From positions 248,001-312,000 of the forward strand of contig NZ_CP136336.1 in assembly GCF_032681285.1 (NCBI RefSeq): DNA of 64,000 nt, in the 5' to 3' direction. Position 1 is the first letter of the stretch. Each line of letters starts with the position of its first letter. A model generated the notes under the pieces. The model was not told the DNA's origin. It worked only from the letters and a program-made list of their open reading frames with translations, and made no database searches. Below are positions 35,602-44,253 of this stretch, in pieces. The DNA comes from Piscinibacter gummiphilus. Its GTDB lineage: Bacteria; Pseudomonadota; Gammaproteobacteria; Burkholderiales; Burkholderiaceae_C. The position numbers and the translations under genes were made by a program.

Positions 35602-36426
35602 TCAGCCCACCGCGTGCCGGTACAGGTGCCAGCTCGCATGCCCGAGCCACGGGCCGACCACGAGCAGGCCCGCGAAACCCGGCAGCAGCGCCAGCACCAC
35701 GAGCACGGTGACGATGGCACCCCACACCAGCAGCACCGGTGTCTGCGTGAGCACCAGCCGCAGGCTGGTGAGCGCCGCGGTGATTGCATCGGTCTGCCGG
35801 TCGAGGATCATCGGGATGGCGACCACGCTCACCGCGTAGATGAGCCCGGCGAACACCGCGCCCACCGCGAGGTAGGCGACGATGAAGCCGAGGTTGTCGA
35901 GGTCGAGCAGGGCGAGCAACGAGCCCTTGAAGTCGGGCATGCCGTCGAAGCTCACCGCAAACACCACCAGTGCCGCGCGCCCCCACAGCATCTCGAGCAC
36001 CAGCAGCGCAAAGCCGAAGATGGCCAGCGTGCCGAGCCGGGTGCGCCACGCGAAGAGCGAGTCGGCGAAGTGCGGCGCGCCACCCGCTTCGAGCTGCTGG
36101 CTCACGCGGTACAGGCCCATGCAGAGGAATGGCCCCATCAGCAGGAAGCCGGCCGACAGCGCGAGCACGTACACCGGCGCATGCCGGAACACCGCCAGCA
36201 GCGCCCAGCCCATCGCCACGAAGCAGGCGCCGTAGAAGAGGCCGATCCACGGCGCGCGCTTGAAGTCGCGCAGGCCCAAGCGCAGGCATTGCACGAGCGT
36301 GCGCCAGCTCAGCGGCCGCAGGGGAATGTCGAAGGCCGTCGCGGGGCGCGAGCTGTCGTCGCGTGTGGCGTCATGCGCGGAGTCATGCGAGGCGTCATGG
36401 GAGGAGTGGGGGGTCGTCATCGCCAT
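35602..36426 (-). CDS. DUF2189 inner-membrane protein
   Basis: About 274 residues. A histidine/aspartate-rich N-terminus (repeated SHD-ASHDS-AHDA) precedes a DUF2189-type domain: FDIPLRPLSWRTLVQCLRLGLRDFKRAP, then six hydrophobic segments, then PGFAGLLVVGPWLGHASWHLYR. Function unknown; common in proteobacteria. ATG at 36426 (or 36420) is taken as start. An ATG at 36465 would place a 12-bp palindrome inside the coding region and is less likely. Confidence 0.82.
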   Translation of the reverse strand: MAMTTPHSSHDASHDSAHDATRDDSSRPATAFDIPLRPLSWRTLVQCLRLGLRDFKRAPWIGLFYGACFVAMGWALLAVFRHAPVYVLALSAGFLLMGPFLCMGLYRVSQQLEAGGAPHFADSLFAWRTRLGTLAIFGFALLVLEMLWGRAALVVFAVSFDGMPDFKGSLLALLDLDNLGFIVAYLAVGAVFAGLIYAVSVVAIPMILDRQTDAITAALTSLRLVLTQTPVLLVWGAIVTVLVVLALLPGFAGLLVVGPWLGHASWHLYRHAVG

Positions 36427-36432
36427 GGTTCG

Positions 36433-36464
36433 TGCGGTGTTGCGCGGCAGGTCGCAACACCGCA
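36433..36464. promoter_or_regulatory. perfect 12-bp inverted repeat before DUF2189 start
   Basis: TGCGGTGTTGCG (36433-36444) and CGCAACACCGCA (36453-36464) are exact reverse complements with an 8-base spacer. The element lies six bases upstream of the DUF2189 ATG on the minus strand and about 80 bases upstream of the divergent PAS kinase. It can act as an operator or as an RNA hairpin that masks the ribosome site. Confidence 0.5.
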
Positions 36465-36542
36465 TCTTGAGCCGATCGCGCGGCCGTGTGCCCCTCGTTC
36501 TCCCCGATACACAAGTGCCGGCCCAGGGATAGCGTGGGCCGC

Positions 36543-38111
36543 ATGAGTGAGGACCCGTTCAGGGAAGGTGTCGCCTATCACGTGCGCCGCCTGGTCGACC
36601 ACGTGCCGTCGATGCTCGGCTACTGGGACGGCGACCTGCGCTGCCGCTTCGCCAACCGGGCCTACGAGCGCTGGTTCGGCGCGGCCCCCGGCAGCCTCGT
36701 CGGCACGCGCCTGCAGGACCTGCTGGAGCCCAAGGTCTTCGCGATGAACGAGCCCTATGCGCGCGCAGCCCTCGGCGGGCAGGAGCAGATGTTCGAGCGG
36801 CATGTGCGCTCGCCCGGTGGCGACATGCGCCACATCGTGGCCCACTACCTGCCCGACATGGTCGACGGCCGCGCGGTCGGCTTCATGGTCGAGGTCACCG
36901 ACGTCACGCGGCTCAAGGAGATCGAAGCCGCCTTGCGTGCCGAAGTGGCCGAGCACCAGCGTGCGCTCGACCTGCTGCGGCGCAGCGAGGCGGCCATGCG
37001 CGAGGCGCAGCGCCTGGGCCAGATCGGCAGCTGGGAATGGGACATGGCCAGCGGCCGCACCCGCTGGTCGGAGCAGCTCTACACCATCTTCGGCTACGAC
37101 CCGGGCGAGCCGCCGCCGCCGGCCGATGCGGACCGCACCCAGACCTATCCGCCGCACAGCATGGCCCTGGTGCAGGCGGCCGTCGTGCGCACGATGAAGA
37201 CCGGCGAGCCCTTCGCGCTCGAAGTGGAATACCGGCGCCGTGGCGGTGGGGGAGGCTGGATCGAAGCCCGCGGCGAAGCCGTGCGCGACGAGACCGGTTG
37301 CATCACCGGCCTGCGCGGCACGGTGGCCGAGATCACCGTGCGCCGCCAGATGCAGGACGTCCGGCTCGCGCGCGACGTGGCCGAAGCGGCCAGCCTCAAC
37401 AAGACGCAGTTCCTCTCGCGTGTGAGCCATGAGTTGCGCACGCCGCTCAACGCGATCCTCGGCTTCGCGCAGCTCTTCGAGATCGACCTGTCGCTCACCG
37501 AGAAGCACCGCGCCTGGGGCGGCCTCATCCGCAGCAGCGGGCAGCACATGCTCGACCTGATCGACGAGATCCTCGACCTGTCGAGTGCCGAGCTGGGCCA
37601 GTTGCGCATGGCCACTGCCCGCATGGACCTGGCCGAGATCGTGCGTGGCTGCCTGGTGCAGCTGTCGCAGGTGGCCGAGGCGGCGCGCATCCAGCTCGTC
37701 GACGCGCTGCCGGCGCAGGCGCTGCCGGTCCACGCCGACCCGCGGCGCGTGCGCCAGGTGGTGCACAACCTGCTGTCCAACGCGATCAAGTACGGCCGCG
37801 CGGGCGGGCGCGTGACGGTGTCGGCGCGCCTCGGCAGCAGCGAGGTCGCGCTGCGCGTGCAGGACGACGGCATCGGCATGGACGCCACCCAGCTGCAGCG
37901 CCTCTTCACGCCCTTCGACCGCCTCGGCGCCGAAGCGACGGCCGTGCCCGGCAGCGGCCTCGGCCTGGCCCTGAGCCGCCACCTGGTCGAGCTGATGGGT
38001 GGTCGGATCGACGCCCAGAGCCGGCCGGGCGAGGGGTCGCTCTTCACCGTCACGCTGCCAGCGGCCGCCACGCCGGACGACACGAGCGCGCGCCCACAAT
38101 CGGGTGCATGA
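36543..38111 (+). CDS. PAS-PAS sensor histidine kinase (soluble)
   Basis: 522 residues without membrane segments. PAS 1 (about 15-125: VPSMLGYWDGDLRCRFANRAYERWFG) and PAS 2 (about 150-265: LGQIGSWEWDMASGRTRWSE) lead into HisKA with the phospho-acceptor His in VSHELRTPLNAILG and an ATPase with N box VVHNLLSNAIKYGR and G boxes DDGIGM and GSGLGLA. A cytoplasmic sensor for an unknown cue; no response regulator is adjacent. Its stop overlaps the start of a SNF2 helicase by 4 bases, an odd pairing. Confidence 0.92.
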   Translation: MSEDPFREGVAYHVRRLVDHVPSMLGYWDGDLRCRFANRAYERWFGAAPGSLVGTRLQDLLEPKVFAMNEPYARAALGGQEQMFERHVRSPGGDMRHIVAHYLPDMVDGRAVGFMVEVTDVTRLKEIEAALRAEVAEHQRALDLLRRSEAAMREAQRLGQIGSWEWDMASGRTRWSEQLYTIFGYDPGEPPPPADADRTQTYPPHSMALVQAAVVRTMKTGEPFALEVEYRRRGGGGGWIEARGEAVRDETGCITGLRGTVAEITVRRQMQDVRLARDVAEAASLNKTQFLSRVSHELRTPLNAILGFAQLFEIDLSLTEKHRAWGGLIRSSGQHMLDLIDEILDLSSAELGQLRMATARMDLAEIVRGCLVQLSQVAEAARIQLVDALPAQALPVHADPRRVRQVVHNLLSNAIKYGRAGGRVTVSARLGSSEVALRVQDDGIGMDATQLQRLFTPFDRLGAEATAVPGSGLGLALSRHLVELMGGRIDAQSRPGEGSLFTVTLPAAATPDDTSARPQSGA

Positions 38112-40597
38112 GTGTTCCAGGGCCCGCGCACGCCACGCCTTCTTCCTTCCGCTTCCGCCCCCGCCTCACGCTGCAGACCCTGAACCGCGGCCACGGCCTG
38201 CTGGGCCTGCGCCCAAGCGGCCCGTTCGGCCCGCGTGGCCCCGAGGTCACGGTGGCGCGCATCGGCTGGCTCTACCGCCACGAAGACGGCCGCGAGACCG
38301 AGCTGCCCGCGCCGACCTCGGTGCTCAACAGCCGCGGCCCGGCCGTCGTGCAGGTCGACGATGCCGAAGGCGGCCCGTGGTCGATCACACGCGAGCGCGC
38401 CGCCGAGGCCGACGCGCTCGATGCCGTGTGGGCGGCCGGCCTGCACCCGCTGCCCGACGATGCCCTGCAATGGCGCTCTGCCGACCTGCCGCGGCCCGCC
38501 GGCCCGCTGTGGACGCTGTTGCGCGAAGAGCAGTTCGGCGACTTCTGGGCCGAGCGTGTGCCCGAATGGCAGGCGGCGGGCTGGAGCGTGGTGGTGCTGC
38601 CCGGCTTCGCGCACGAGACGCTGCAGGTGCAGGGCTGGAAGCTCGTCGTCGAGCCGGCTACCGGCGAAGTGCTGGGCCGCGAAATCGCCGTGCCGCTGCG
38701 TGCCGACGACGTGCCCATCGAGGCGCTGCGCCAGCCCTGGCGCGAGGGCAGCTGGATGCTCTCGCTCGGCGTCGAGATCGCCGGCGAGACCTGGGACCTG
38801 GTGCCGCTGCTCGCCGACCTGCTCAAGCGCGACAGCCGCTGGCTTTCAGTCGCGCACATCGAAAGCATCGACGACCGCGCCACGGTGCGCCTGCGCGCGC
38901 CCGGGGGGCGGCGCATCGACGCGCCCGCCGCGCCCATCAAAGCCATCGTGCGGGCGATGGTGGACCTTCTCACCGACCCGGCGCGCCAGCACGGCCCACT
39001 GCCGCTCGGCGGCTGGGACGCGCACCGCCTCGAGCTGCTGCGCAGCGCGTTGCACGACACGCAGGCGCAGCGCGCCGGTCCACATGGCACCTGGCAACTT
39101 CAAGGCGAGGGCGGCCTGCGGCTGCTCGCCGAGCGGCTGCGCCACGCGGGCACGCCGCAACCCGTTGCACCCCCGCAAGGGCTCCAGCTCAGCTTGCGCA
39201 CCTACCAGCGGCAGGGCCTCGACTGGCTGCAGTACCTGCGCGAGCACCGGCTCGGCGGCATCCTGGCCGACGACATGGGCCTGGGCAAGACCGCGCAGGC
39301 GCTGGCGCACCTGCTGGTGGAAAAGGAAGCCGGCCGCCTCGACCGGCCGGCGCTCGTGGTGCTGCCCACTTCGCTGCTCTTCAACTGGTGCGCCGAAGCA
39401 CAGCGCATGGCGCCCGGCCTGCGCCTGCTGGTGCTGCAGGGGCCCGAGCGCGCGAAAGACTTCTCCCGCATCGACGAACACGACGTCGTGCTCACCACCT
39501 ACCCGCTCCTGTGGCGCGACATTGAAGCGCTGGTGGCGCACCCCTTCCACATCGTCATGCTCGACGAAGCGCAGGCGGTGAAGAACGCCACCGGCCGCAG
39601 CGCGGGCGCCTTGCGCCGCCTGCAGGCCCGGCATCGGCTGTGCCTCACCGGCACGCCGCTCGAGAACAACCTCGGCGAGCTGTGGGCGCAGTTCGACTTC
39701 CTGATGCCCGGCTTCCTGGGCGACAGCCGCGGCTTCGCCCGCCAGTGGCGCAAGCCCATCGAGGAGAACGGCGAAACACTCAAGGCCGAGCGGCTCGCGC
39801 AGCGGGTGCGCCCCTTCATCCTGCGCCGCCGCAAGCAGGACGTGGCCACCGAGCTGCCGCCGCTCACCGAGGTGATCGAGCGGGTGCAGCTGCAGGGCAG
39901 GCAACGCGAGCTGTACGAGAGCGTGCGTGTCGCCTCCGACGAGATCGTGCGGCGCATGCTCACGCGGCGCGGTTTCGCCGGGGCGCAGATCACCATCCTC
40001 GATGCGCTGCTCAAGCTGCGCCAGGTGTGCTGCGACCCGCGCCTGCTCAAGAGCCACAAGACGCCGCGCGGCATGGAGCGCGCGAAGCTCGATTGGCTGT
40101 GCGACCAACTGCCCGCGCTGGTGGCCGAAGGCCGGCGCGTGCTGGTGTTCTCGCAGTTCACGCAACTGCTCTCGCTGATCGAGCTGGCGCTCGACGCGCT
40201 GCAGCTGCCCTGGCTCGCCTTGACCGGCCGCACGCCGGTCGCGACCCGCGGCGAGGTGGTGCAGCGCTTCCAGTCGGGCGAGGCGGCGGTGCTGCTGGTG
40301 AGCTTGAAGGCCGGCGGCCAGGGCCTCAACCTCACCGCCGCCGACACCGTGATCCACATGGACCCGTGGTGGAACCCCGCCGTCGAAGCCCAGGCCACCG
40401 CCCGCGCCCACCGCATCGGCCAGACGCAGCCCGTCTTCGTCTACAAGCTCATCGCCGAAGGCAGCATCGAGGAGCGCATGCTGGCGCTGCAGTCGCGCAA
40501 GCGCACGCTGGCCGAGGGGGTGCTGGGGCACGACGACGAGTCGGCGGCGAAGTTCAGCGAACAGGACCTCGCCGACCTGCTCGCACCGCTGCGCTAG
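38108..40597 (+). CDS. SNF2/HepA-family DEAD-box helicase
   Basis: 829 residues. An N-terminal region of about 360 residues has no clear domain; the SNF2 core follows with Walker A DDMGLGKTAQ (~388-397), DEAQ box (~485), LCLTGTPLENNLGELW, and helicase-C motifs RVLVFSQFTQLL, LKAGGQGLNLTAAD and RAHRIGQT. ATP-driven DNA translocase of the bacterial RapA/SNF2 group; the target complex is unknown. ATGA overlap with the kinase gene means coupled translation. Confidence 0.92.
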   Translation: MSVPGPAHATPSSFRFRPRLTLQTLNRGHGLLGLRPSGPFGPRGPEVTVARIGWLYRHEDGRETELPAPTSVLNSRGPAVVQVDDAEGGPWSITRERAAEADALDAVWAAGLHPLPDDALQWRSADLPRPAGPLWTLLREEQFGDFWAERVPEWQAAGWSVVVLPGFAHETLQVQGWKLVVEPATGEVLGREIAVPLRADDVPIEALRQPWREGSWMLSLGVEIAGETWDLVPLLADLLKRDSRWLSVAHIESIDDRATVRLRAPGGRRIDAPAAPIKAIVRAMVDLLTDPARQHGPLPLGGWDAHRLELLRSALHDTQAQRAGPHGTWQLQGEGGLRLLAERLRHAGTPQPVAPPQGLQLSLRTYQRQGLDWLQYLREHRLGGILADDMGLGKTAQALAHLLVEKEAGRLDRPALVVLPTSLLFNWCAEAQRMAPGLRLLVLQGPERAKDFSRIDEHDVVLTTYPLLWRDIEALVAHPFHIVMLDEAQAVKNATGRSAGALRRLQARHRLCLTGTPLENNLGELWAQFDFLMPGFLGDSRGFARQWRKPIEENGETLKAERLAQRVRPFILRRRKQDVATELPPLTEVIERVQLQGRQRELYESVRVASDEIVRRMLTRRGFAGAQITILDALLKLRQVCCDPRLLKSHKTPRGMERAKLDWLCDQLPALVAEGRRVLVFSQFTQLLSLIELALDALQLPWLALTGRTPVATRGEVVQRFQSGEAAVLLVSLKAGGQGLNLTAADTVIHMDPWWNPAVEAQATARAHRIGQTQPVFVYKLIAEGSIEERMLALQSRKRTLAEGVLGHDDESAAKFSEQDLADLLAPLR

Positions 40598-40603
40598 CGC
40601 GGC

Positions 40604-41098
40604 TCAGAAGGGCAGCGCCGTCGTGTCCTTCACCTCTTCCATCACCGCGTAGGTGTGCGTCTCGCGCACGCCGGGCAGCGTCCAGATCACCGAGCCCACG
40701 AGCTGGCGGTACGCCTCCATGTCGGCCACGCGGGTCTTGATGAGGTAGTCGAAGCCGCCGGCCACCATGTGGCATTCGAGGATCTCGGGGCGCACCTGCA
40801 CCGCGGCCTTGAAATGGTCGAACACGTCGGGCGTGGTGCGGTCGAGCACCACCTGGATGAAGACCATCATGCCGGCGCCGAGCTTCTTCGGGTTGAGCCG
40901 CGCTTCGTAGCCGAGGATGTAGCCATCGCGGGTGAGCCGCTTCACCCGCTCGAGCACGGCCGTGGGCGACAGGTGCACCGCTTCGGCGAGCTTCAGGTTG
41001 CTGATGCGCCCATCGGCCTGCAAGAGGCGCAGGATGCGGGCGTCGATCTTGTCCAGCCCCTCGGGCAACGGGTCGGCGGAGGCGGCGTTTTTCTTCAT
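40604..41098 (-). CDS. Lrp/AsnC-family transcriptional regulator
   Basis: 164 residues. An N-terminal winged helix-turn-helix (LDKIDARILRLLQADGRISNLKLAEAVHLSPTAV) and a C-terminal RAM ligand-binding domain (GAGMMVFIQVVLD, ECHMVAGGFDYLIKTRV, LPGVRETHTYAVMEEVKD). The wording is close to the leucine-responsive Lrp branch. ATG with a Lys-rich start; divergent from the next small gene with 52 bases between, so it may control it. Confidence 0.92.
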   Translation of the reverse strand: MKKNAASADPLPEGLDKIDARILRLLQADGRISNLKLAEAVHLSPTAVLERVKRLTRDGYILGYEARLNPKKLGAGMMVFIQVVLDRTTPDVFDHFKAAVQVRPEILECHMVAGGFDYLIKTRVADMEAYRQLVGSVIWTLPGVRETHTYAVMEEVKDTTALPF

Positions 41099-41150
41099 GC
41101 GTGGGTTATAAACCGAGCACCCAAGAACACCCACCCCCGGAGGACTCCTT

Positions 41151-41585
41151 ATGCGTGCGACCCGTTGGCTGATCGCGCTTCTCGTCGTCGTGCTGCTCGG
41201 TGCCGCGTACGTCGCGGTGGTGCTGAACTGGAGTTACTCGGACGGCGAGCGGGCGGGCTGGGTGCAGAAGCTCTCGCGCAAGGGGTGGCTCTGCAAGACC
41301 TGGGAAGGCGAGCTCTCGCTGGTCTCGATGCCGGGCTCGGCGCCCGAGAAGTTTCTCTTCACCGTGCACGACGACGCGGTGGCCGCGGAGATCAACAAGG
41401 TCATGGGCAAGCGCGTGGCGCTGCACTACGAAGAGAAAGTGGGGCTGCCCACCAGCTGCTTCGGCGAAACGCGCGCCTTCGTGACCGGCGTGCGCGTGCA
41501 GGACGAGATCTCGCTGATGCCCGGTGTCATCGTGCCCGTGCCGCCGGGGGCTTCGGCACCCGCCGCCTCGGCCGCGTCTCGCTGA
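41151..41585 (+). CDS. small membrane-anchored hypothetical protein
   Basis: 144 residues. One N-terminal helix (LIALLVVVLLGAAYVAVVLNW), then a soluble domain of about 100 residues (WVQKLSRKGWLCKTWEGELSLVSM, VMGKRVALHYEEKVGLPTSCFGETRAFVTGV) and an Ala/Pro tail. The pattern is a conserved Burkholderiales protein that some annotations call 6-phosphogluconate dehydrogenase without basis. Function unknown. GGAGGA precedes the ATG; the patatin gene begins 10 bases later. Confidence 0.78.
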   Translation: MRATRWLIALLVVVLLGAAYVAVVLNWSYSDGERAGWVQKLSRKGWLCKTWEGELSLVSMPGSAPEKFLFTVHDDAVAAEINKVMGKRVALHYEEKVGLPTSCFGETRAFVTGVRVQDEISLMPGVIVPVPPGASAPAASAASR

Positions 41586-41595
41586 GCTGCCCGGC

Positions 41596-43833
41596 ATGTT
41601 GCGGGCCGCGCGCCGTGCCACCGTCGCGGTGGCCCTGCTTTCGCTGCTGACCGCACACGCACAGACCGCCCCACCCGCTGCGCCCGCTGCAGCCTCGCCC
41701 GCTGCCCGCCCCAAGGTCGGCCTCGTGCTCTCGGGCGGCGGGGCCCGCGGCGGCGCACACATCGGCGTGCTCAAGGTGCTCGAAGAGCTGCGCGTGCCGG
41801 TCGACCTGATCGTGGGCACGAGCGCCGGCTCCATCGTCGGCTCGGCTTACGCGAGCGGTCTGCCGCTGGCCGAGATCGAGGAGGAGATGAAGGGCCTGTC
41901 GACCTCCACGCTCTTTCGCGACGTGTCGCGCATCGACGCGCCCTACCGCCGCAAGGTCGACGACGGCGTCAACTACCTCGGCCCCGAGATGGGCCTGAAC
42001 GCAAAAGGCATCGCGCTGCCCAAGGGTGCGGTGGCCGGTGTTTCGCTCGAAGCGGTGCTGCGCCGCCTGACACGCCTGCAGAACACCAGCAACTTCGACA
42101 AGCTGCCCATCCCCTTCCGCGCGGTGGCGACCGACCTCGCCAGCTCGGAGATGGTGGTCATCGGCCACGGCCAGCTGGCGCTGGCTGCGCGCGCGAGCAT
42201 GGCGGTGCCGGGTGCGGTGAACCCGGTCGAGATCGACGGCCGGCTGCTGGTCGACGGGGGGCTCAAGCGCAACTTGCCGGTCGACGTGGCGCGCCAGCTC
42301 GGGGCCGAGGTGGTGATCGCCATCAACATCGGCACGCCGCTGCTCAAGCGCGGCGACATCCACTCGCTGGTCGACGTGACCGACCAGGTGCTGCGCATCC
42401 TGACCGAGGCCAACGTCACGCAGTCGCTGAAGGAGATGACCGAGCGCGACGTGCTGATCGCCCCCGACCTGAAAGACATCGGCTCCACCGCCTTCGATCG
42501 CCTGGGCGAAGCCGCAGCCGCAGGCGAGGCGGCCGCGCGCGCCGTGACCGAGAAGCTCGCGCGCCTGAGCCTGCCCGAGGCCGCCTGGGCCGCATTGCGC
42601 CGTGCGCAGGCCAACGCGCCGGGCGACCAGGCGCTGAAGATCGACGAGGTGCGCGTGGTGGGCGCACGGGTCGTCAACCCCGACGTGGTGCTCGCCGCGA
42701 TGGACACGCAGGCCGGCGACGCGCTCGACACCGAGCGCCTCGACCGCGACCTGAAGCGCATCTACAGCCGCGGCGATTTCGAGAGCGTCAACTACAGCGT
42801 CTTCGAAGAAGCCGGCATCGGCCGCGTGCTGCAGGTCGAGGCCAACGAGAAGTCGTGGGGGCCGAACTACCTGCGGCTCGGGCTCTCGCTCTCGTCGACG
42901 CTGGAGGGCAACGCCTTCTTCAACCTGCAGGCAAGCCACCGCGCCACCTGGCTCAACGCGCTCGGCGCCGAGTGGCGCAACGACATCCAGCTCGGCCATG
43001 CGAGCGTGCTGCAGACCGAGTGGTACCAGCCGCTCACCACCGCGCAGCGGGTGTTCGTCGCACCGCGCCTGGAAGCCATCGACGAGCCTTTCGACATCTA
43101 CGACGAGGACACGAAGAAGCGCCTGGCGCGCTTTCGCCGCCGTGCCTACGAGTTCGGGCTCGACGTGGGCGTGCCGATCGGCACCGCCGGTGAGGGACGT
43201 CTCGGTTTTGTGCGGGGCCGGGTCGAGCTGGCCGACGACACGAGCTTCGTGCCGGCGAGCTTTCTCGCCATCGACCGCCAGCTGGCCGGCGTGCTCGGCC
43301 GCTTGCGCATCGACCACCTCGACAACCTGCGCTTCCCGCGCGAAGGCTATGCCGGCGAGCTGCGCATCTTCATGTCGCACACCGCGCTCGGCGCAAGCGA
43401 CACCTACACCAAGGCGCAGTTCAACCTGCAAGGGGCTGCGCACAGCGGGCCGCACACGCTGAGGGCCGCCACGCGGCTGGGCGGCAACCTGCGCTCGAGT
43501 CCGCTGCCCGACCACGAGATCCTCCAACTCGGCGGGTTCCTGAACCTGTCGGGCTACCAGACGGGGCAGCTGCTCGGCAAGGAGCTGCGCTTCGCGCGCC
43601 TCGTCTACAACTACCGGCTGGCACGCCCGGGCTTCCTCGATGGCATGTACCTCGGAGGGTCTCTCGAATTCGGCCGCATCGGCGACACGGTCTTCGGCCC
43701 CGAGCGCGCCCGGCTGCGCCGCGGCAACGCCCTCTACTTCGCGCTCGACACTCCCATCGGCCCCTTCTACCTGGCCTATGGCCTGGGCGACCGCGGCAAC
43801 CGTTCGGCCTACCTCTTCCTCGGCCAGCCCTGA
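41596..43833 (+). CDS. patatin-like phospholipase, type Vd autotransporter (PlpD-like)
   Basis: 745 residues. Signal peptide to about residue 23. The patatin domain (~38-320) has oxyanion loop GLVLSGGGARGGAHIG, Ser76 in GTSAG and Asp220 in LVDGGLKRN, the Ser-Asp dyad. A POTRA-like segment (~335-405, ALKIDEVRVVGARVVNPDV) precedes an outer-membrane beta-barrel of the Omp85 type (LGLSLSSTLEG... ending YLFLGQP). This domain order defines type Vd secretion: the lipase is exported and exposed by its own barrel. It lacks any other secretion partner nearby, as expected. Confidence 0.88.
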   Translation: MLRAARRATVAVALLSLLTAHAQTAPPAAPAAASPAARPKVGLVLSGGGARGGAHIGVLKVLEELRVPVDLIVGTSAGSIVGSAYASGLPLAEIEEEMKGLSTSTLFRDVSRIDAPYRRKVDDGVNYLGPEMGLNAKGIALPKGAVAGVSLEAVLRRLTRLQNTSNFDKLPIPFRAVATDLASSEMVVIGHGQLALAARASMAVPGAVNPVEIDGRLLVDGGLKRNLPVDVARQLGAEVVIAINIGTPLLKRGDIHSLVDVTDQVLRILTEANVTQSLKEMTERDVLIAPDLKDIGSTAFDRLGEAAAAGEAAARAVTEKLARLSLPEAAWAALRRAQANAPGDQALKIDEVRVVGARVVNPDVVLAAMDTQAGDALDTERLDRDLKRIYSRGDFESVNYSVFEEAGIGRVLQVEANEKSWGPNYLRLGLSLSSTLEGNAFFNLQASHRATWLNALGAEWRNDIQLGHASVLQTEWYQPLTTAQRVFVAPRLEAIDEPFDIYDEDTKKRLARFRRRAYEFGLDVGVPIGTAGEGRLGFVRGRVELADDTSFVPASFLAIDRQLAGVLGRLRIDHLDNLRFPREGYAGELRIFMSHTALGASDTYTKAQFNLQGAAHSGPHTLRAATRLGGNLRSSPLPDHEILQLGGFLNLSGYQTGQLLGKELRFARLVYNYRLARPGFLDGMYLGGSLEFGRIGDTVFGPERARLRRGNALYFALDTPIGPFYLAYGLGDRGNRSAYLFLGQP

Positions 43834-43901
43834 CAGCCGGCGTCGAAAGCGCGGCGAGCGTGTCGGATGCCACGCTCCGCGGGGAGAACCGTCACGATTT
43901 G

Positions 43902-44243
43902 ATGCGCCTGCGTGGCCGCATGCGTGCCACGATGCCGCTCACCATGAAGCGCTCTGCCCTCACCCACACCCTCACCCGTCACCCGCAATCGATGGCCCTG
44001 ATGCTGGGGCTGTTTCTCGGCCAGGTCGTGGCGCTGATGGCGCAGCGCAATGCGGCCGGCTGGGCCGGCTTCGGCATCTCGACGGTGTTCGTCGCTGCGG
44101 CCTCGGCGGCCTTCGTGATGGGCGTGCTCGGCCTGCGCCAGGCGCGCCAGCCGGTGCCGGCGCCGATGCTCACACGCCAGGCCCGCGGCCTCGCGATCGC
44201 CATCGGCCTCGGGCTCGTGGCGTCGCTCCAGCTGCTCGGCTGA
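43902..44243 (+). CDS. small two-helix membrane protein, hypothetical
   Basis: About 113 residues; the ATG at 43902 is one choice among several (GTG 43860, ATG 43944). Helices at ALMLGLFLGQVVALMAQ, GFGISTVFVAAASAAFVMGVLGL and GLAIAIGLGLVASLQLL. No family recognised. It follows the patatin gene by 68 bases and is convergent with the GAF protein. Confidence 0.5.
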   Translation: MRLRGRMRATMPLTMKRSALTHTLTRHPQSMALMLGLFLGQVVALMAQRNAAGWAGFGISTVFVAAASAAFVMGVLGLRQARQPVPAPMLTRQARGLAIAIGLGLVASLQLLG

Positions 44244-44253
44244 ACAAGCCCGC

